DNA from: Chitinophaga oryziterrae
Lineage (GTDB): Bacteria; Bacteroidota; Bacteroidia; Chitinophagales; Chitinophagaceae
Length of the DNA stretch: 64,000 nt
Assembly (NCBI RefSeq): GCF_009758125.1
Contig: NZ_WRXO01000004.1
Coordinates: 124,001 to 188,000, forward strand
Direction of reading: 5' to 3'
The position numbers and the translations under genes are program-made. This document shows positions 54,365 to 64,000 of this stretch, in pieces. The notes below the pieces were generated by a model. That model was given only the letters and a program-made list of their open reading frames with translations, ran no database searches and was not told the origin of the DNA. Numbering within the stretch: position 1 is the first letter of the stretch; the number at the start of each line of letters is the position of its first letter.

Positions 54365-55828
54365 ATGAAATCATCAAATTTCGTGAAAAAAATAAGCGTT
54401 AAAGTATATGCAATCGTAAAAAAAGTAAAATTTATAGGATTAACTGCGATTTTATTTTTTATTCATTTGCAGTGCAAAAAATTAGTCGAAATTCCTTCTC
54501 CCCTAACTCAACCGGATTCGAAAATTATATATAGTTCTAATTCTACAGCTATTTCTGTCCTTACAGGAATATATACAAGGCTAAGTGGATATGGGTCAGG
54601 TACGGGTATAACTAGTATTTCAATGATTGCAGGTTTGACAGCAGACGAGTTAAAAGGTTATCCCACCTATTACAGCATGATTCCACAAGCATATGCTAAT
54701 TCCTTACTTAGTACAAATGCTCTATACTGGACAGAAATGTATAACTATATCTATGCAACAAATGCAGCTATTGAAGGATTGGAAAGTTCCAGTGGAATAT
54801 CAGATCAAGTTAAACATCAATTATTGGGTGAAGCGAAGTTTATGAGAGCCTTCTTCCACTTTTATTTAGTTAATCTATTCGGTGATATTCCAATCATTAC
54901 CTCAACAAATTATAAAGAAAATATAATTATGCAACGAATGCCTAAGGCTGAAGTTTATAAACAAATTATTTCTGACCTGAAAGATGCGCAAAATTCACTA
55001 AATGAAAATTATGTTGGAATAAATGTAACATCATCTTCAGATGAAAGGGTACGACCAAATAAATTTGCTGCTACTGCATTGTTGGCTAGAACTTATCTCT
55101 ATATAGGAGACTGGAAAAATGCAGAGGATCAGTCATCTAGGGTTATAAATAATGTCACTTTATACGATACCATCCCTTTAGCTAGTGTCTTTCTAAAAAA
55201 TAGTAAAGAAGCTATTTGGCAACTGCAACCAATCAATATTGGCTGGAATACAGAAGACGCAAGAATTTTCATTCTATTAACAGGAGTTAATGATGAACAA
55301 CCAGTTTCTGTAAGTAAGTTTCTATATGATGCCTTTGAAATGGGAGATCTAAGAAAAAGTAATTGGCTTGGGAATAACATATCAAATGGAACATCGTACT
55401 ATTATCCTTTTAAATATAAGAGCGCTATTCAAAATGCACCCGTTACTGAATATTTAATGGTATTACGTCTCGCAGAGCAATACTTAATTCGTGCTGAAGC
55501 AAGAGCAAATTTAGGTAATGTAACAGGATCCAATAGTGCAGCAACTGATTTAAATGTTATTCGAACAAGAGCTGGTCTAGCTAATACTACGGCAATAACT
55601 GCTAGTGAAATGCTTGCCTCAATTATGCATGAAAGGCAAGTTGAGCTTTTCTCAGAATGGGGGCATAGATGGTTTGATTTAAAAAGAAATGGACTAATAG
55701 ATGCTGTGATGGCAGAGGTGACCCCTCAAAAAGGAGGAGTTTGGAATAACAACTGGAGTCTTTACCCTATTCCTTTAGCGACAATTCAAGCAAGTAGTAC
55801 ACTTCATCAAAATCCAGGTTATCAATAA
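54365..55828 (+). CDS. SusD/RagB-family lipoprotein, module 2
   Basis: A 487-residue protein. The start gives an unusually long Lys-rich N-terminus before the hydrophobic segment and lipobox (LTAILFFIHLQC, Cys near 37); the ATG VKFIGL region lacks a better start, so I keep this one. SusD core: HQLLGEAKFMRAFFHFYLVN near 155, RPNKFAATALLARTYLYIGD near 225, ERQVELFSEWGHRWFDLKRN near 425, ending NPGYQ. Partner of the SusC upstream. AT-rich like the rest of module 2. Confidence 0.9.
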   Translation: MKSSNFVKKISVKVYAIVKKVKFIGLTAILFFIHLQCKKLVEIPSPLTQPDSKIIYSSNSTAISVLTGIYTRLSGYGSGTGITSISMIAGLTADELKGYPTYYSMIPQAYANSLLSTNALYWTEMYNYIYATNAAIEGLESSSGISDQVKHQLLGEAKFMRAFFHFYLVNLFGDIPIITSTNYKENIIMQRMPKAEVYKQIISDLKDAQNSLNENYVGINVTSSSDERVRPNKFAATALLARTYLYIGDWKNAEDQSSRVINNVTLYDTIPLASVFLKNSKEAIWQLQPINIGWNTEDARIFILLTGVNDEQPVSVSKFLYDAFEMGDLRKSNWLGNNISNGTSYYYPFKYKSAIQNAPVTEYLMVLRLAEQYLIRAEARANLGNVTGSNSAATDLNVIRTRAGLANTTAITASEMLASIMHERQVELFSEWGHRWFDLKRNGLIDAVMAEVTPQKGGVWNNNWSLYPIPLATIQASSTLHQNPGYQ

Positions 55829-55904
55829 TTGATAAATTAAGAATCGAACAAAAAGGAACTGGATGAATTGGATTAATTATGAATTATAAATCAAAATAAA
55901 TATT

Positions 55905-57197
55905 ATGCTCAATTGTCGGATCAAATATGCGGTAACCTTGATCTCTATGCTACTAATCTATAGAAATTCAATTGCTATAAATTTTAAAGGAATAAAATTT
56001 GAGCAAACTCTAAATTGGGAACAAATAAAAGCAAAGGCCAAAGCCGAAAAAAAATATATCTTCATAGATTGCTATACTACTTGGTGTGGTCCTTGCAAAA
56101 TGATGAATAATAATATATTTGGACTAGAAAAAGTGGGAACTTTTTTCAATGAAAATTTCATCAATGTTCAAGTGCAATTTGACAGAACTAATATTGATAA
56201 TCAACAGATTAAGAATTGGTATGCTGATGTTGAAAAATTTAAAAAAATGGCAAATATAGAGGCGTACCCGACTTTTCTATTCTTTAATCCAGATGGGGAA
56301 TTAGTACATTTAATAACAGGTGCGTTCAATGAAGGTCAAGAATTTATAAACAAAGCATCCGAGTCTTTAATGCCTGAATTCCAATATTTTACTTTATATA
56401 AACGATTTAAAAAAGGAGAAAGAGGTCCCCTTTTAGCAAATAAACTTGTACCTGTAGCATTAAAAGCTAATGATAGGAAAACCGCGATTATTTTAGGCGA
56501 TGATTATGTCTTATCATTGAATGATCCATTTACCAAAGACAATCTCATGATAATTTATCAAATTATAAAAGATGTAAATAGTAAAGCATTTAAGTTTTTC
56601 TTAAATAATTCCAATAAAATAAACCAAGTATTAAATGATAGAGAATTTTCACAAGGAGTTATAAGAAATCAAATATACAACGAGGTTGTTCATCCATTTG
56701 CAAATAAAGCGTTTATTAATAATAGAAAGGTTGATTGGGATAGTATAACCCAAAAGGTTGCATACATTTGTCCGGAACTTTCTGATGAAATAATTTTGAA
56801 AGAAAAGCTCAATTATTACAAAGATGCAGCAATGAACCCTATAGAAGCGTCCAAATATTTTATAGAATATCTAAATAGATATGGTGAAAGGATGAATCAA
56901 TTTGAAATGAATAACTATATATGGTACTTTTTTGAAAATATTCAGGATGAAAACTATTTGAAAACTATGCTAACTTGGAGTAAAAAAAATTTAACCAGTG
57001 GTGACGGAAAATATTATCCAGTCTATGATACTTATGCTAATCTCTTATATAGAACAGGGGAAATTAAAGAAGCCCTACTATGGGAAAAAAAAGCATTAAA
57101 ATTAGTTACTGAACTTAAACAAGAAGAGGATATTAAAATATATAAAGAAACATTAGATAAAATGAATAATGGAATTCCAACTTGGCCGACAAACTAA
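55905..57197 (+). CDS. Exported thioredoxin-fold protein
   Basis: A 430-residue protein with a signal peptide and an N-terminal thioredoxin domain: IFIDCYTTWCGPCKMM near residue 55 with the CGPC redox pair, and the cis-Pro loop EAYPTFLFFNPDG near 118. The remaining ~290 residues are helical, with TPR-like character near the end (LLYRTGEIKEALLWEKKALK). It probably acts on disulfides of exported peptides or proteins. It follows susD by 76 bp and originally may have been directly followed by the S9 peptidase gene, now separated by two IS3 relics. Confidence 0.87.
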   Translation: MLNCRIKYAVTLISMLLIYRNSIAINFKGIKFEQTLNWEQIKAKAKAEKKYIFIDCYTTWCGPCKMMNNNIFGLEKVGTFFNENFINVQVQFDRTNIDNQQIKNWYADVEKFKKMANIEAYPTFLFFNPDGELVHLITGAFNEGQEFINKASESLMPEFQYFTLYKRFKKGERGPLLANKLVPVALKANDRKTAIILGDDYVLSLNDPFTKDNLMIIYQIIKDVNSKAFKFFLNNSNKINQVLNDREFSQGVIRNQIYNEVVHPFANKAFINNRKVDWDSITQKVAYICPELSDEIILKEKLNYYKDAAMNPIEASKYFIEYLNRYGERMNQFEMNNYIWYFFENIQDENYLKTMLTWSKKNLTSGDGKYYPVYDTYANLLYRTGEIKEALLWEKKALKLVTELKQEEDIKIYKETLDKMNNGIPTWPTN

Positions 57198-57296
57198 CGG
57201 CGGACAAATCTTATAGACTGAAATTTATACTAATGAATACTTGATTGAAGTGCTGCATTTGAGTGGACATGGAGTTAAGAGAAAAAAATCTATACC

Positions 57297-58493
57297 TTAA
57301 CATTATGTCAAGACAGAGAAAGACTTACAACAAGAAGTTTAAGCTAATGAGTGTTGAATTGAGCAAGCAGCGTACGGATTTAGTTGCTCTTGCCAAGGAG
57401 TTGGACATCCCGCCCTGCTCTGTTATATCGTTGGCGAAAGGAGTAGTTAGAAAAGCAAGAGAAAAACTTTTCCGGCAATGGGAAGACGATTTTGAGCGAA
57501 TAGGAGTAAGAGATTGTTCATTTAAAAAAGACCTCCGTGATACATAGCTGGAACGCGATATTTTAAAAGAGGCTGTAAGCATCTTCTCCAGGAGCGATGG
57601 CAAATCTATGGTTCATAAAAGAACATGATGCAATATTTCCCATTGAGAAGATGTGCAAAGTATAGGTGTCAGTAAAAGAGGATATTACTGCTGGCGTGAG
57701 AGCCTAGAATCTGCAAGAAGCGTTGAGAGTGTTTCTCTTACAAAACAAATATCTGCTATCTATGAAGATAGTAAAAAACGGTATAGCAGAACAAGATCAC
57801 CAAGGAACTAAGTGGTATGGGAATTGATGTATCCAGACCCAAGGTTGCTCGTTCAATGAGAAAAGGAAGGATACGAAGTATGGCAAAGAAGGAATTTAAG
57901 ATTACAACAAACTCCAGCCATAAGTATCCAATAGTGGGAAACATATTTAATAGAGGCTTTGATCCTTTGAGATCTCGACAAGTATTGGTGTCAGATATTA
58001 CATATATCAAGACACTGCAAGGCTGGTTGTAACTGACGATAATCATGGATCCTGGAGATCGGCGTATCATTGGTTGGTCATTAAGCGAAACCATGAAGGC
58101 GTCAAATACAGTGTTATTAGCATGAGTGATGGCTTTAAAAGCCGGCAAATAACAGAAGATTTAATCTTTCATTCTGACCGGGGTATCCAATATGCTTGTA
58201 CAGCTGTTGCAGCCGTTTTAAACGTAATTATTCTTGTAAGAAGAAGTATGAACAGAAAGGGCAATTGCTGGGATAATGAGGTCGCAGAAAGCCTTTAAAA
58301 CGCTAAAAGCGGAGTGTATATATCATCAAATGTTCGTCAGTAAGGAAAGTGCGGCGATAGTTATCTTCGAATATATTGAGACCCGATATAATCGTAAAAG
58401 GCGACACCCTGCGCTTAGGTACTTGTTACCAGCCGTATTTATAGAGAAATTTAGTCAACAAAAAATTGCAGCTTAACTGAGTGCCCATTTTTT
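57297..58493 (+). mobile_element. Degenerate IS3-family element, copy 1
   Basis: A full-length but decayed IS3-type element. OrfA remains as SRQRKTYNKKFKLMSVELSK with a stop at 57547, then LERDILKEAVSIFSR in another frame. OrfB pieces follow in several frames with stops: SRPKVARSMRKGRIRSMAKK at ~57830, the DDE-region fragment VLVSDITYIKTLQGWL at 57985, FHSDRGIQYACTAV at 58169, MNRKGNCWDNEVAESL at 58251, and the C-terminus IFEYIETRYNRKRRHPALRY. The right end reads AACTGAGTGCCCATTTT. At least four frame breaks make it inactive. Confidence 0.8.
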
Positions 58494-59535
58494 CTCAATC
58501 CCAAAGTTGCTTCCCAGGGAATGGCAAAGTGATCCTTAGTGAAGCAGAGCAAAAGGTTGCAAGATTAAAGAAGGAGCTCCGTGACACTCAGATTGAATGC
58601 GATATTCTAAAAAGGCTATCAGCATCTTCTCCAGGAACGTTGGCAAATATTCAGGTTCATAAAAGACCATGAGCATTTATTTCGCATTGAGAATATATGT
58701 AAAGTTCTTAAAGTTAGTCGGACTGGTTATTATGGTTAAATGCTGTTGTTTCAGCAAGACTTATTGGGAACCAGATTCTTACTGAGTATATCCAACAGGT
58801 TCATGCTGACTGCAAAAATATATATGTTAGCCCTACGATTACCATGGTATTGAACAAGCGTGGAATAAAGATATCAAGGCCTCGAGTAGCGAGGTTGATG
58901 CGAAAAGCAAAGCTGAGAAGTATTGTTAAGAAAAAGTTCTAGGCCACTGCGAATTCAAAGCAAAATACCCTGTAGTAGAAAACAAGCTAAACAGGGCATT
59001 TAATCTTGAAAGTATCGGTACTGCCTGGATTTCTGATATAGCCTATATTAAAACACGTCAAGGCTGGTTGTACCTTACAATAGTACTTGATCTGGGAGAT
59101 AGAAAAATCATAGGCTGGGTCCTAAGTACAACTATGAAGGCTGAAGATACAGTAGTAGCTGTATGGAAAATGGTACAAACAAACCGGCCGGTAATAAAGG
59201 AATTATATTCCATCGGACAGACGTATCCAATATGCCTGTACGGATTTTAAGCGGATTCTGGAGGCTAATCCATTAGTCATTAGGAGTATGAGCCGAAAAG
59301 AGAATTGCTGGTATAATATGGTCGCTGAGAGCTTTTTCAAGACACTCAAAGCCCAATGTATCTACCAGAATAAGTACAGAGACAAGGAACAAACAGCGTT
59401 AGCAACATTTGAGTATATAGAAATTTGGTATAATAGAAAAAGACTACATTTTTTGCTGGCGTATATGCCTCTGGAAGAATTTAGCCTAAAGTTAAACAAG
59501 CAATCTTTCACCACTTAACCAAGTGTCCATTTTAT
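58494..59535 (+). mobile_element. Degenerate IS3-family element, copy 2
   Basis: A second, different IS3 relic in tandem. Surviving parts are SISIFSR-type orfA end at ~58610, KAKLRSIVKKKF at ~58905, TAWISDIAYIKTRQGWLYLT then IVLDLGDRKIIGWVLST (59025-59130), and the C-terminus AESFFKTLKAQCIYQNKY then IEIWYNRKRLHFLLAYMP. The right end AACCAAGTGTCCATTTT parallels that of copy 1, indicating the same IS subgroup. Many stops; inactive. The pair separates the thioredoxin gene from the peptidase gene. Confidence 0.78.
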
Positions 59536-59775
59536 TGTTGCAATTTCAATATATTGGTCAGGATGCTTTTCTAACGGAACTTTCGAAATAACCCCAAATT
59601 ATATATTACAGCCTAATTAAGTATTAATTTTATAGTTGTAATCCCAATGCAATCTTATATCATTAAAAAACATTAAATTATAGGGCACTTATATTTTCAA
59701 TATAAATTAAGGAGAAAAAAAGTGCAATGGTATTATAATTCCTGCGATCATTTCTCACTTTAATACAAAGTTATC

Positions 59776-62454
59776 ATGAAAAGATTTTTTTTTGTTATAA
59801 TGTTATTCAATATTTACCAATTCTGTATGAGTCAAAAAAAAAACCTAGAAATTAAAGAATATGATTGGGTCGATCCATACAATATAATTATAAGTGATAA
59901 TGGTAATTATATCTGTTATGTTTTGAATGATGTATTAACTATTCAGTCAACAATTTCAAAGTGGGAATTAAATGTTAAAGGGTCAAAAAGTGCAGTAATT
60001 AGTTATGACGATCGATATATCGTCTTCTCCACATTCCCGGACAGTATCGGAATATTAAATTTAAAAACAAAAAAAATCTCTTACTTATCAAACGTTGCTT
60101 CATTCCAACTTTCTAAAAGTGAAAATTCCAATTGGCTAGCATGTCAACTAAAGACAAATAACGCATTTTTATTTAAAAGATTAAATGAATATAAATCTTA
60201 CACTTTTAATAATGTTCAAGATTACCTATTTAGTAGTGATAATAACACACTACTTATTCAGGGCCAAGTTGAAAATAATTATTATTTATTGTGGATAAAT
60301 TTACGAACTCAAAGTATTGATACAATTTGGCAAGGCAATAGTTCTCCAAGCAACAAAACATTTGATAAAAGTAATAAGCAACTCGCTTTCTTCGTCTCAG
60401 GTAAAGAAGGATATCAAAATCAGATTTATTATTATCATTTAGGAATGGATAGTGCCGTATTGAAAATTGATACGAAAAAATCTAACATAGACAACGATCT
60501 CATAATAACCAATAACGCACTCTTATTTAGCGGAGATGGTCGTAGACTTTTTTTTTCTCTTAAAAATTCCCACAAGACCCAAAGCAAGATATCAGAAGTT
60601 AATGATGCCGATGTAAACATATGGAATTATAAGGATAAGTACTTGCAATCGCAACAAATAATTTCCAGTAATAGTATGCTTGACAAGGAAGTAATTGGAA
60701 CGATAAACACTTATACTGATATAGATAATATATTGCTTCTAAATAATAATATCAATGATTGTGTAACTTTAGCAATAGATAAAATGAATAATTATGTTTT
60801 AATAAATAATTTGGAGATTGATCCTGCTGACATTCCTTATTCTGCTACTGGAATGTTTGAAGGTGATGGAAAGCATACTATAAACCTCGCTTCAACAAAT
60901 AGTAAATGGAGAAAAAAGATAATTGATAATAAGTTTATTCAAGAATGTAGTATTTCTCCCAAAGAAAAGTATGTTATTTATTATGACCAAATAAAGAAAA
61001 ACTATTTTACTTATAACATACTAAAAAATGAAACAAAAAACATAACCAGTTCAATACCTGTACCACTATATAATAAGGAATATGATAAACCTGCACCTTC
61101 AACTACATATGGCTTATATGGAGGGCTTGGAGTTGCAGGGTGGACTGAAGATGATGAGTTCGTACTTATTTATGATAACTATGATATTTGGCAGGTAGAT
61201 CCTAATGGCGTTATTCCTCCTATTAATATTACAAGCAGTTGGGGAGAAAAAAACAATACAGTATTAAGAATTGAGAAAAGTCAAGATGAGAGATATAGCC
61301 CGGTTTATAAAATGGGAGATATCTTGATAATAAAAGGCTTCAATAAATTAAATAAGGACGAAGGATATTATAAAATTAAATTAGGCGAAGCGAGTAACCA
61401 TTTAAAAAAGCTTGTTGCAGGGCCATATAAATATGAGATTATATGTAAATCAAAAAAAGCAAATCGATACGTAGTTAAAATTAGGAACGCTACAAATGCG
61501 CCTAATATTTATATTTCATCTAATTTGGAATCATATAAAATACTTACAGATATTAAGCCTCAAGAACATTACAACTGGTTGACAACACAACTTATTCGTT
61601 GGGAAACCTTCAGTGGGGAAGTAGGAGAGGGTGTTTTATACAAACCAGAGAACTTTGACTCTACTAAAAAATATCCCATTATTTTTCATATTTATGAGAA
61701 ATTTTCAAATCAAATAAATGAATTTAAGAAGCCAGAACTTAGTAATGGAGAGATGAATGTTCCCTACTTTGTAAGTAATGGTTACTTAGTATTTGAACCT
61801 GATATTCATTATAATATAGGTTACCCAGGGGAAAGCGCTTATGATTATGTCATTTCAGCAGCTAAACAATTAAGCAAATTAACATATATAGATTCGATGA
61901 AAATGGGTCTTCAAGGTATTAGTTTTGGAGGATACGAAATAAACTTTATTATAGCAAATACTAAAATATTTGCTGCTGCTTCATCCTCAGCTGGCATTTG
62001 TAACCTTGTCAGCGGCTATGGAAGCTTGAGAGGATCTGGCATGAGCAGCCAATATATTTATGAAACACACCAAGGTCGTATTGGTAAAACATTGTGGGAG
62101 AAGCCTGATTTGTACATAAAAAACTCTCCAATATTTAATGCTGATAGAGTAAGTACTCCATTATTAATTATGCATAATAAAGGAGATCAATCCGTCCCAT
62201 GGTCCCAAGGAATCGAATGGTTTACAGCTCTTAGGCGATTGGGTAAAAAAGTATGGATGTTAGAATATGATGATGAAGGTCATGGTATCGGAGGGAAAAA
62301 TAATATGATTGATTTTTCCATTCGACTTAAGCAATTTTTCGATTATTATTTGGAATGCAAGTCCGCTCCAAAGTGGATGACGATAGGAATTCCAGCTATT
62401 CTTAAAAAGAAAGAGACCGGATTGGAATTAGATGATAGTTTAAGAATGCCATGA
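59776..62454 (+). CDS. S9-family (prolyl oligopeptidase-like) serine peptidase, exported
   Basis: An 892-residue protein. Signal peptide FFFVIMLFNIYQFCMSQ, then ~600 residues of propeller-like beta repeats, then an alpha/beta-hydrolase domain. The catalytic triad is visible: Ser716 in LQGISFGGYE, Asp804 in HNKGDQSVPW, His836 in DDEGHGIGG. Such enzymes cleave peptides in the periplasm, often after Pro or as dipeptidyl peptidases. In the same strand and composition as susCD and the thioredoxin gene, it suggests that module 2 takes up and degrades, or matures, peptides. The 240 bp before it follow the IS3 relic and are very AT-rich. Confidence 0.88.
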   Translation: MKRFFFVIMLFNIYQFCMSQKKNLEIKEYDWVDPYNIIISDNGNYICYVLNDVLTIQSTISKWELNVKGSKSAVISYDDRYIVFSTFPDSIGILNLKTKKISYLSNVASFQLSKSENSNWLACQLKTNNAFLFKRLNEYKSYTFNNVQDYLFSSDNNTLLIQGQVENNYYLLWINLRTQSIDTIWQGNSSPSNKTFDKSNKQLAFFVSGKEGYQNQIYYYHLGMDSAVLKIDTKKSNIDNDLIITNNALLFSGDGRRLFFSLKNSHKTQSKISEVNDADVNIWNYKDKYLQSQQIISSNSMLDKEVIGTINTYTDIDNILLLNNNINDCVTLAIDKMNNYVLINNLEIDPADIPYSATGMFEGDGKHTINLASTNSKWRKKIIDNKFIQECSISPKEKYVIYYDQIKKNYFTYNILKNETKNITSSIPVPLYNKEYDKPAPSTTYGLYGGLGVAGWTEDDEFVLIYDNYDIWQVDPNGVIPPINITSSWGEKNNTVLRIEKSQDERYSPVYKMGDILIIKGFNKLNKDEGYYKIKLGEASNHLKKLVAGPYKYEIICKSKKANRYVVKIRNATNAPNIYISSNLESYKILTDIKPQEHYNWLTTQLIRWETFSGEVGEGVLYKPENFDSTKKYPIIFHIYEKFSNQINEFKKPELSNGEMNVPYFVSNGYLVFEPDIHYNIGYPGESAYDYVISAAKQLSKLTYIDSMKMGLQGISFGGYEINFIIANTKIFAAASSSAGICNLVSGYGSLRGSGMSSQYIYETHQGRIGKTLWEKPDLYIKNSPIFNADRVSTPLLIMHNKGDQSVPWSQGIEWFTALRRLGKKVWMLEYDDEGHGIGGKNNMIDFSIRLKQFFDYYLECKSAPKWMTIGIPAILKKKETGLELDDSLRMP

Positions 62455-62488
62455 ATTTTATAAGAAATCAAATAGTCAGCCATATTCG

Positions 62489-62530
62489 AATTACTCCACG
62501 AGGTTATGATGTTAACCTCATGGAGTAATT
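62489..62530. terminator. Bidirectional terminator between peptidase and DUF6520-like gene
   Basis: An 18-bp stem with one mismatch (AATTACTCCACGAGGTTA with TAACCTCATGGAGTAATT) and a 6-nt loop, AT-rich on both flanks, placed between two convergent genes. Confidence 0.75.
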
Positions 62531-62579
62531 TACATTTAACTAATCCCTAATAAAAGTGATTATACTGTAGTATTTTATA

Positions 62580-62849
62580 TCACTGTGGATTCGTTGGATA
62601 AGCAATAGTTACAGGTCCAACACATAGTGAAGTTGTATAAAATCCGCTGCGGAATACAGTTGCAGGACCTGTTGTAACAGTCGTTGTTCCCCAATTTACT
62701 GTAGTTAAAGTCGTTGGCAGACAAGCAGCACCAGGATTAATATAATAAAGTGTTCTACCTGGATTGAACTTATTTGCTTTAAATGCAAAAGCTCCACCAA
62801 CAACAGCCAATACTGCGATTGCGCTTAACATGATTTTTGCTTTCTTCAT
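62580..62849 (-). CDS. Small secreted peptide, DUF6520-like, copy 2
   Basis: An 89-residue protein: signal peptide (MKKAKIMLSAIAVLAVVGGA, then FAF), mature part ~67 residues with two Cys (INPGAACLP, TTSLCVGP) and many Thr/Gly/Pro. The layout matches the peptide at 43802-44056 (LYPGQAMEC versus INPGAAC). It is convergent with the S9 peptidase gene and stands alone. Secreted peptide of unknown function. Confidence 0.7.
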   Translation of the reverse strand: MKKAKIMLSAIAVLAVVGGAFAFKANKFNPGRTLYYINPGAACLPTTLTTVNWGTTTVTTGPATVFRSGFYTTSLCVGPVTIAYPTNPQ

Positions 62850-63408
62850 AAAATTAGCCGCCTTTATGAATCAAAAGGCTAAACTTTAAGTTAACAAAAA
62901 AATTCTGCCTACTCTATTCTAAGGGTTTTCGGCTTTCCCCCTCTAATTCATAACCTGAAGTTGCTCTTGCAAGCGCAACAAAAGATTAGGAACGCATTGC
63001 CTGATCAGAGCAATACATGTCAATACGTATTGAAAGAGTTATTAACGATGGTTAAGTTTTAAATGAGTTTGAAATTGTTAAGGGTTAAACTTTAAATGTA
63101 TTGTCGTATAAGAAAAGATTGATAAGGGTACATTTCTAAAATATGGTGAATGTTTTTTAGCAATTATTGTACTTTTTTGTTTCTGAATCAAAGATAGATC
63201 ATCCTAGTCCTTTTTATTTAGGAGATGGAGAAAAAAACTTAGGAGGAAGGGGAATATTTATGAGAAGTAAATGATTGGGTGACTGGGATATGAGAAAGGT
63301 TTAACGGGCGAGATATTGTAAGGAAACCCTGAAAGTATAAAGATGGAGAGGGTTTTACTAATAATGAAAAGGGGCGATGTAAAGCCCTCAAAATCCACCA
63401 ATAACCTT
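62850..63408. other. Intergenic region before the oxidoreductase
   Basis: About 560 bp, AT-rich, without a convincing ORF or RNA. The left part should contain the promoter of the DUF6520-like gene. Confidence 0.4.
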
Positions 63409-63416
63409 TAATTTTG
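63409..63416 (+). promoter_or_regulatory. Bacteroidota -7 box before the oxidoreductase gene
   Basis: TAATTTTG, a perfect TAnnTTTG match, 35 bp before the ATG at 63451. No clear -33 TTG at the ideal distance. Confidence 0.4.
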
Positions 63417-63450
63417 CTGGCCAAAAGAAGAACAGACTAAAAGAATCACA

Positions 63451-64000
63451 ATGACGAAATTAGAATCAACGAAGTACTCAGTATTAGACTTGGCCAGCGT
63501 AACACAGGGCCACACACCAGCAGATAGTTTCAGGAACAGCCTGGATTTAGCAAAGAAGGTAGAAGAGTTCGGTTATACACGCTACTGGTTCGCCGAACAC
63601 CACAACATGGCCAACGTAGCGAGTTCAGCAACCGCCATATTAATAGGACACATAGCTGGAGGGACGAAGACGATGAGAGTAGGATCAGGGGGGATCATGC
63701 TGCCGAACCATGCGCCACTGATAGTAGCAGAGCAGTTTGGGACATTGGCATCACTGTATCCGGGAAGGATAGACCTGGGATTAGGCAGAGCGCCAGGGAC
63801 AGACCAGCTAACCGCTCATGCAATAAGAGGGGAGAACTTTAAAGCAGTACACAACTTTCCCAGGGATATCCAGCGACTGCAGCAATTCTTCTCAGCAGAG
63901 AACAGTCATAGTAATGTAAGGGCGATACCAGGAGAAGGACTGGAAATACCGATCTGGGTATTGGGGTCTAGCACAGATAGTGCGATGGTCGCAGCGGAAT
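63451..64000 (+). CDS. LLM-class flavin-dependent oxidoreductase (partial, runs off the window)
   Basis: The first 183 codons of a luciferase-like monooxygenase: YSVLDLASVTQGHTPADSFR at the start, YTRYWFAEHHNMANVASSAT near residue 42, GSGGIMLPNHAPLIVAEQFG near 78 and LYPGRIDLGLGRAPGTDQ near 101. These are hallmarks of the bacterial luciferase-like group with the AEHHN motif. It binds FMN(H2) and oxidises an unknown substrate. The 3' end lies outside the window. The gene is GC-richer than the DNA before it, like the core genes of this genome. Confidence 0.92.
   Translation, partial: MTKLESTKYSVLDLASVTQGHTPADSFRNSLDLAKKVEEFGYTRYWFAEHHNMANVASSATAILIGHIAGGTKTMRVGSGGIMLPNHAPLIVAEQFGTLASLYPGRIDLGLGRAPGTDQLTAHAIRGENFKAVHNFPRDIQRLQQFFSAENSHSNVRAIPGEGLEIPIWVLGSSTDSAMVAAE

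Overview
The window reads as chromosome of a Bacteroidota bacterium, most likely Chitinophaga or a close relative. The basis is two SusC/SusD pairs with an ECF sigma/FecR system, Bacteroidota-type promoter boxes (TAnnTTTG), a Chitinophaga-style RHS/YD-repeat toxin locus, small DUF6520-like secreted peptides and degenerate IS3 and group II intron relics. It is a mosaic: one conserved catabolic operon surrounded by fast-evolving accessory loci.

Layout. 0-7.2 kb: a three-gene minus-strand operon (pentapeptide+LRR protein, pentapeptide+glycine-rich beta-helix protein, 1083-aa protein with a hydrophobic centre). 7.2-10.2 kb: a relic zone with a near-perfect 97-bp palindrome touching an IS3 scrap, a lipoprotein, and a signal-peptide gene cut by the 3' end of a group II intron. 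10.2-17.4 kb: an RHS polymorphic-toxin locus (candidate Cys-rich immunity protein, RHS protein with a JAMM-like tip, 5'-truncated YD-repeat partner). 18.5-26.4 kb: L-rhamnose catabolism, rhaT-rhaEW-rhaI-rhaB-lutA-lutB; its last genes lutC and rhaM lie 9.4 kb further on (35.8-36.7 kb). The intervening block holds three tail-collar proteins, a formyltransferase, a lasso-peptide locus and a CHAD protein.

The lasso locus (29.6-34.6 kb) is the most striking system. A 43-aa precursor, found by reading the minus strand because it is too short for routine ORF calling, has a penultimate leader Thr, a WVTP recognition motif, and a 14-residue core with Gly1, Asp8 and a terminal Ser. Around it are a leader peptidase (B2), an HPr-kinase-like protein of the paeninodin type, a PqqD-like recognition protein (B1), an ABC transporter and a nucleotidyltransferase. 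The asparagine-synthetase-like lasso cyclase (C) is absent from the window.

36.7-62.9 kb: two related uptake/secretion modules. Module 1 is ECF sigma-FecR-SusC-SusD followed by a convergent DUF6520-like peptide, an anchored propeller-like protein and a MauE-like thiol protein. Module 2 is orphan FecR-SusC-SusD-thioredoxin-fold protein-(two IS3 relics)-S9 peptidase and a second DUF6520-like peptide; it is visibly AT-rich from just after the STN domain of its SusC. Between them an AraC regulator faces a tightly overlapping four-gene operon: Asp/Asn hydroxylase-like, sulfotransferase-like, PhyH-like and APS kinase. The window ends inside a luciferase-like flavin oxidoreductase.
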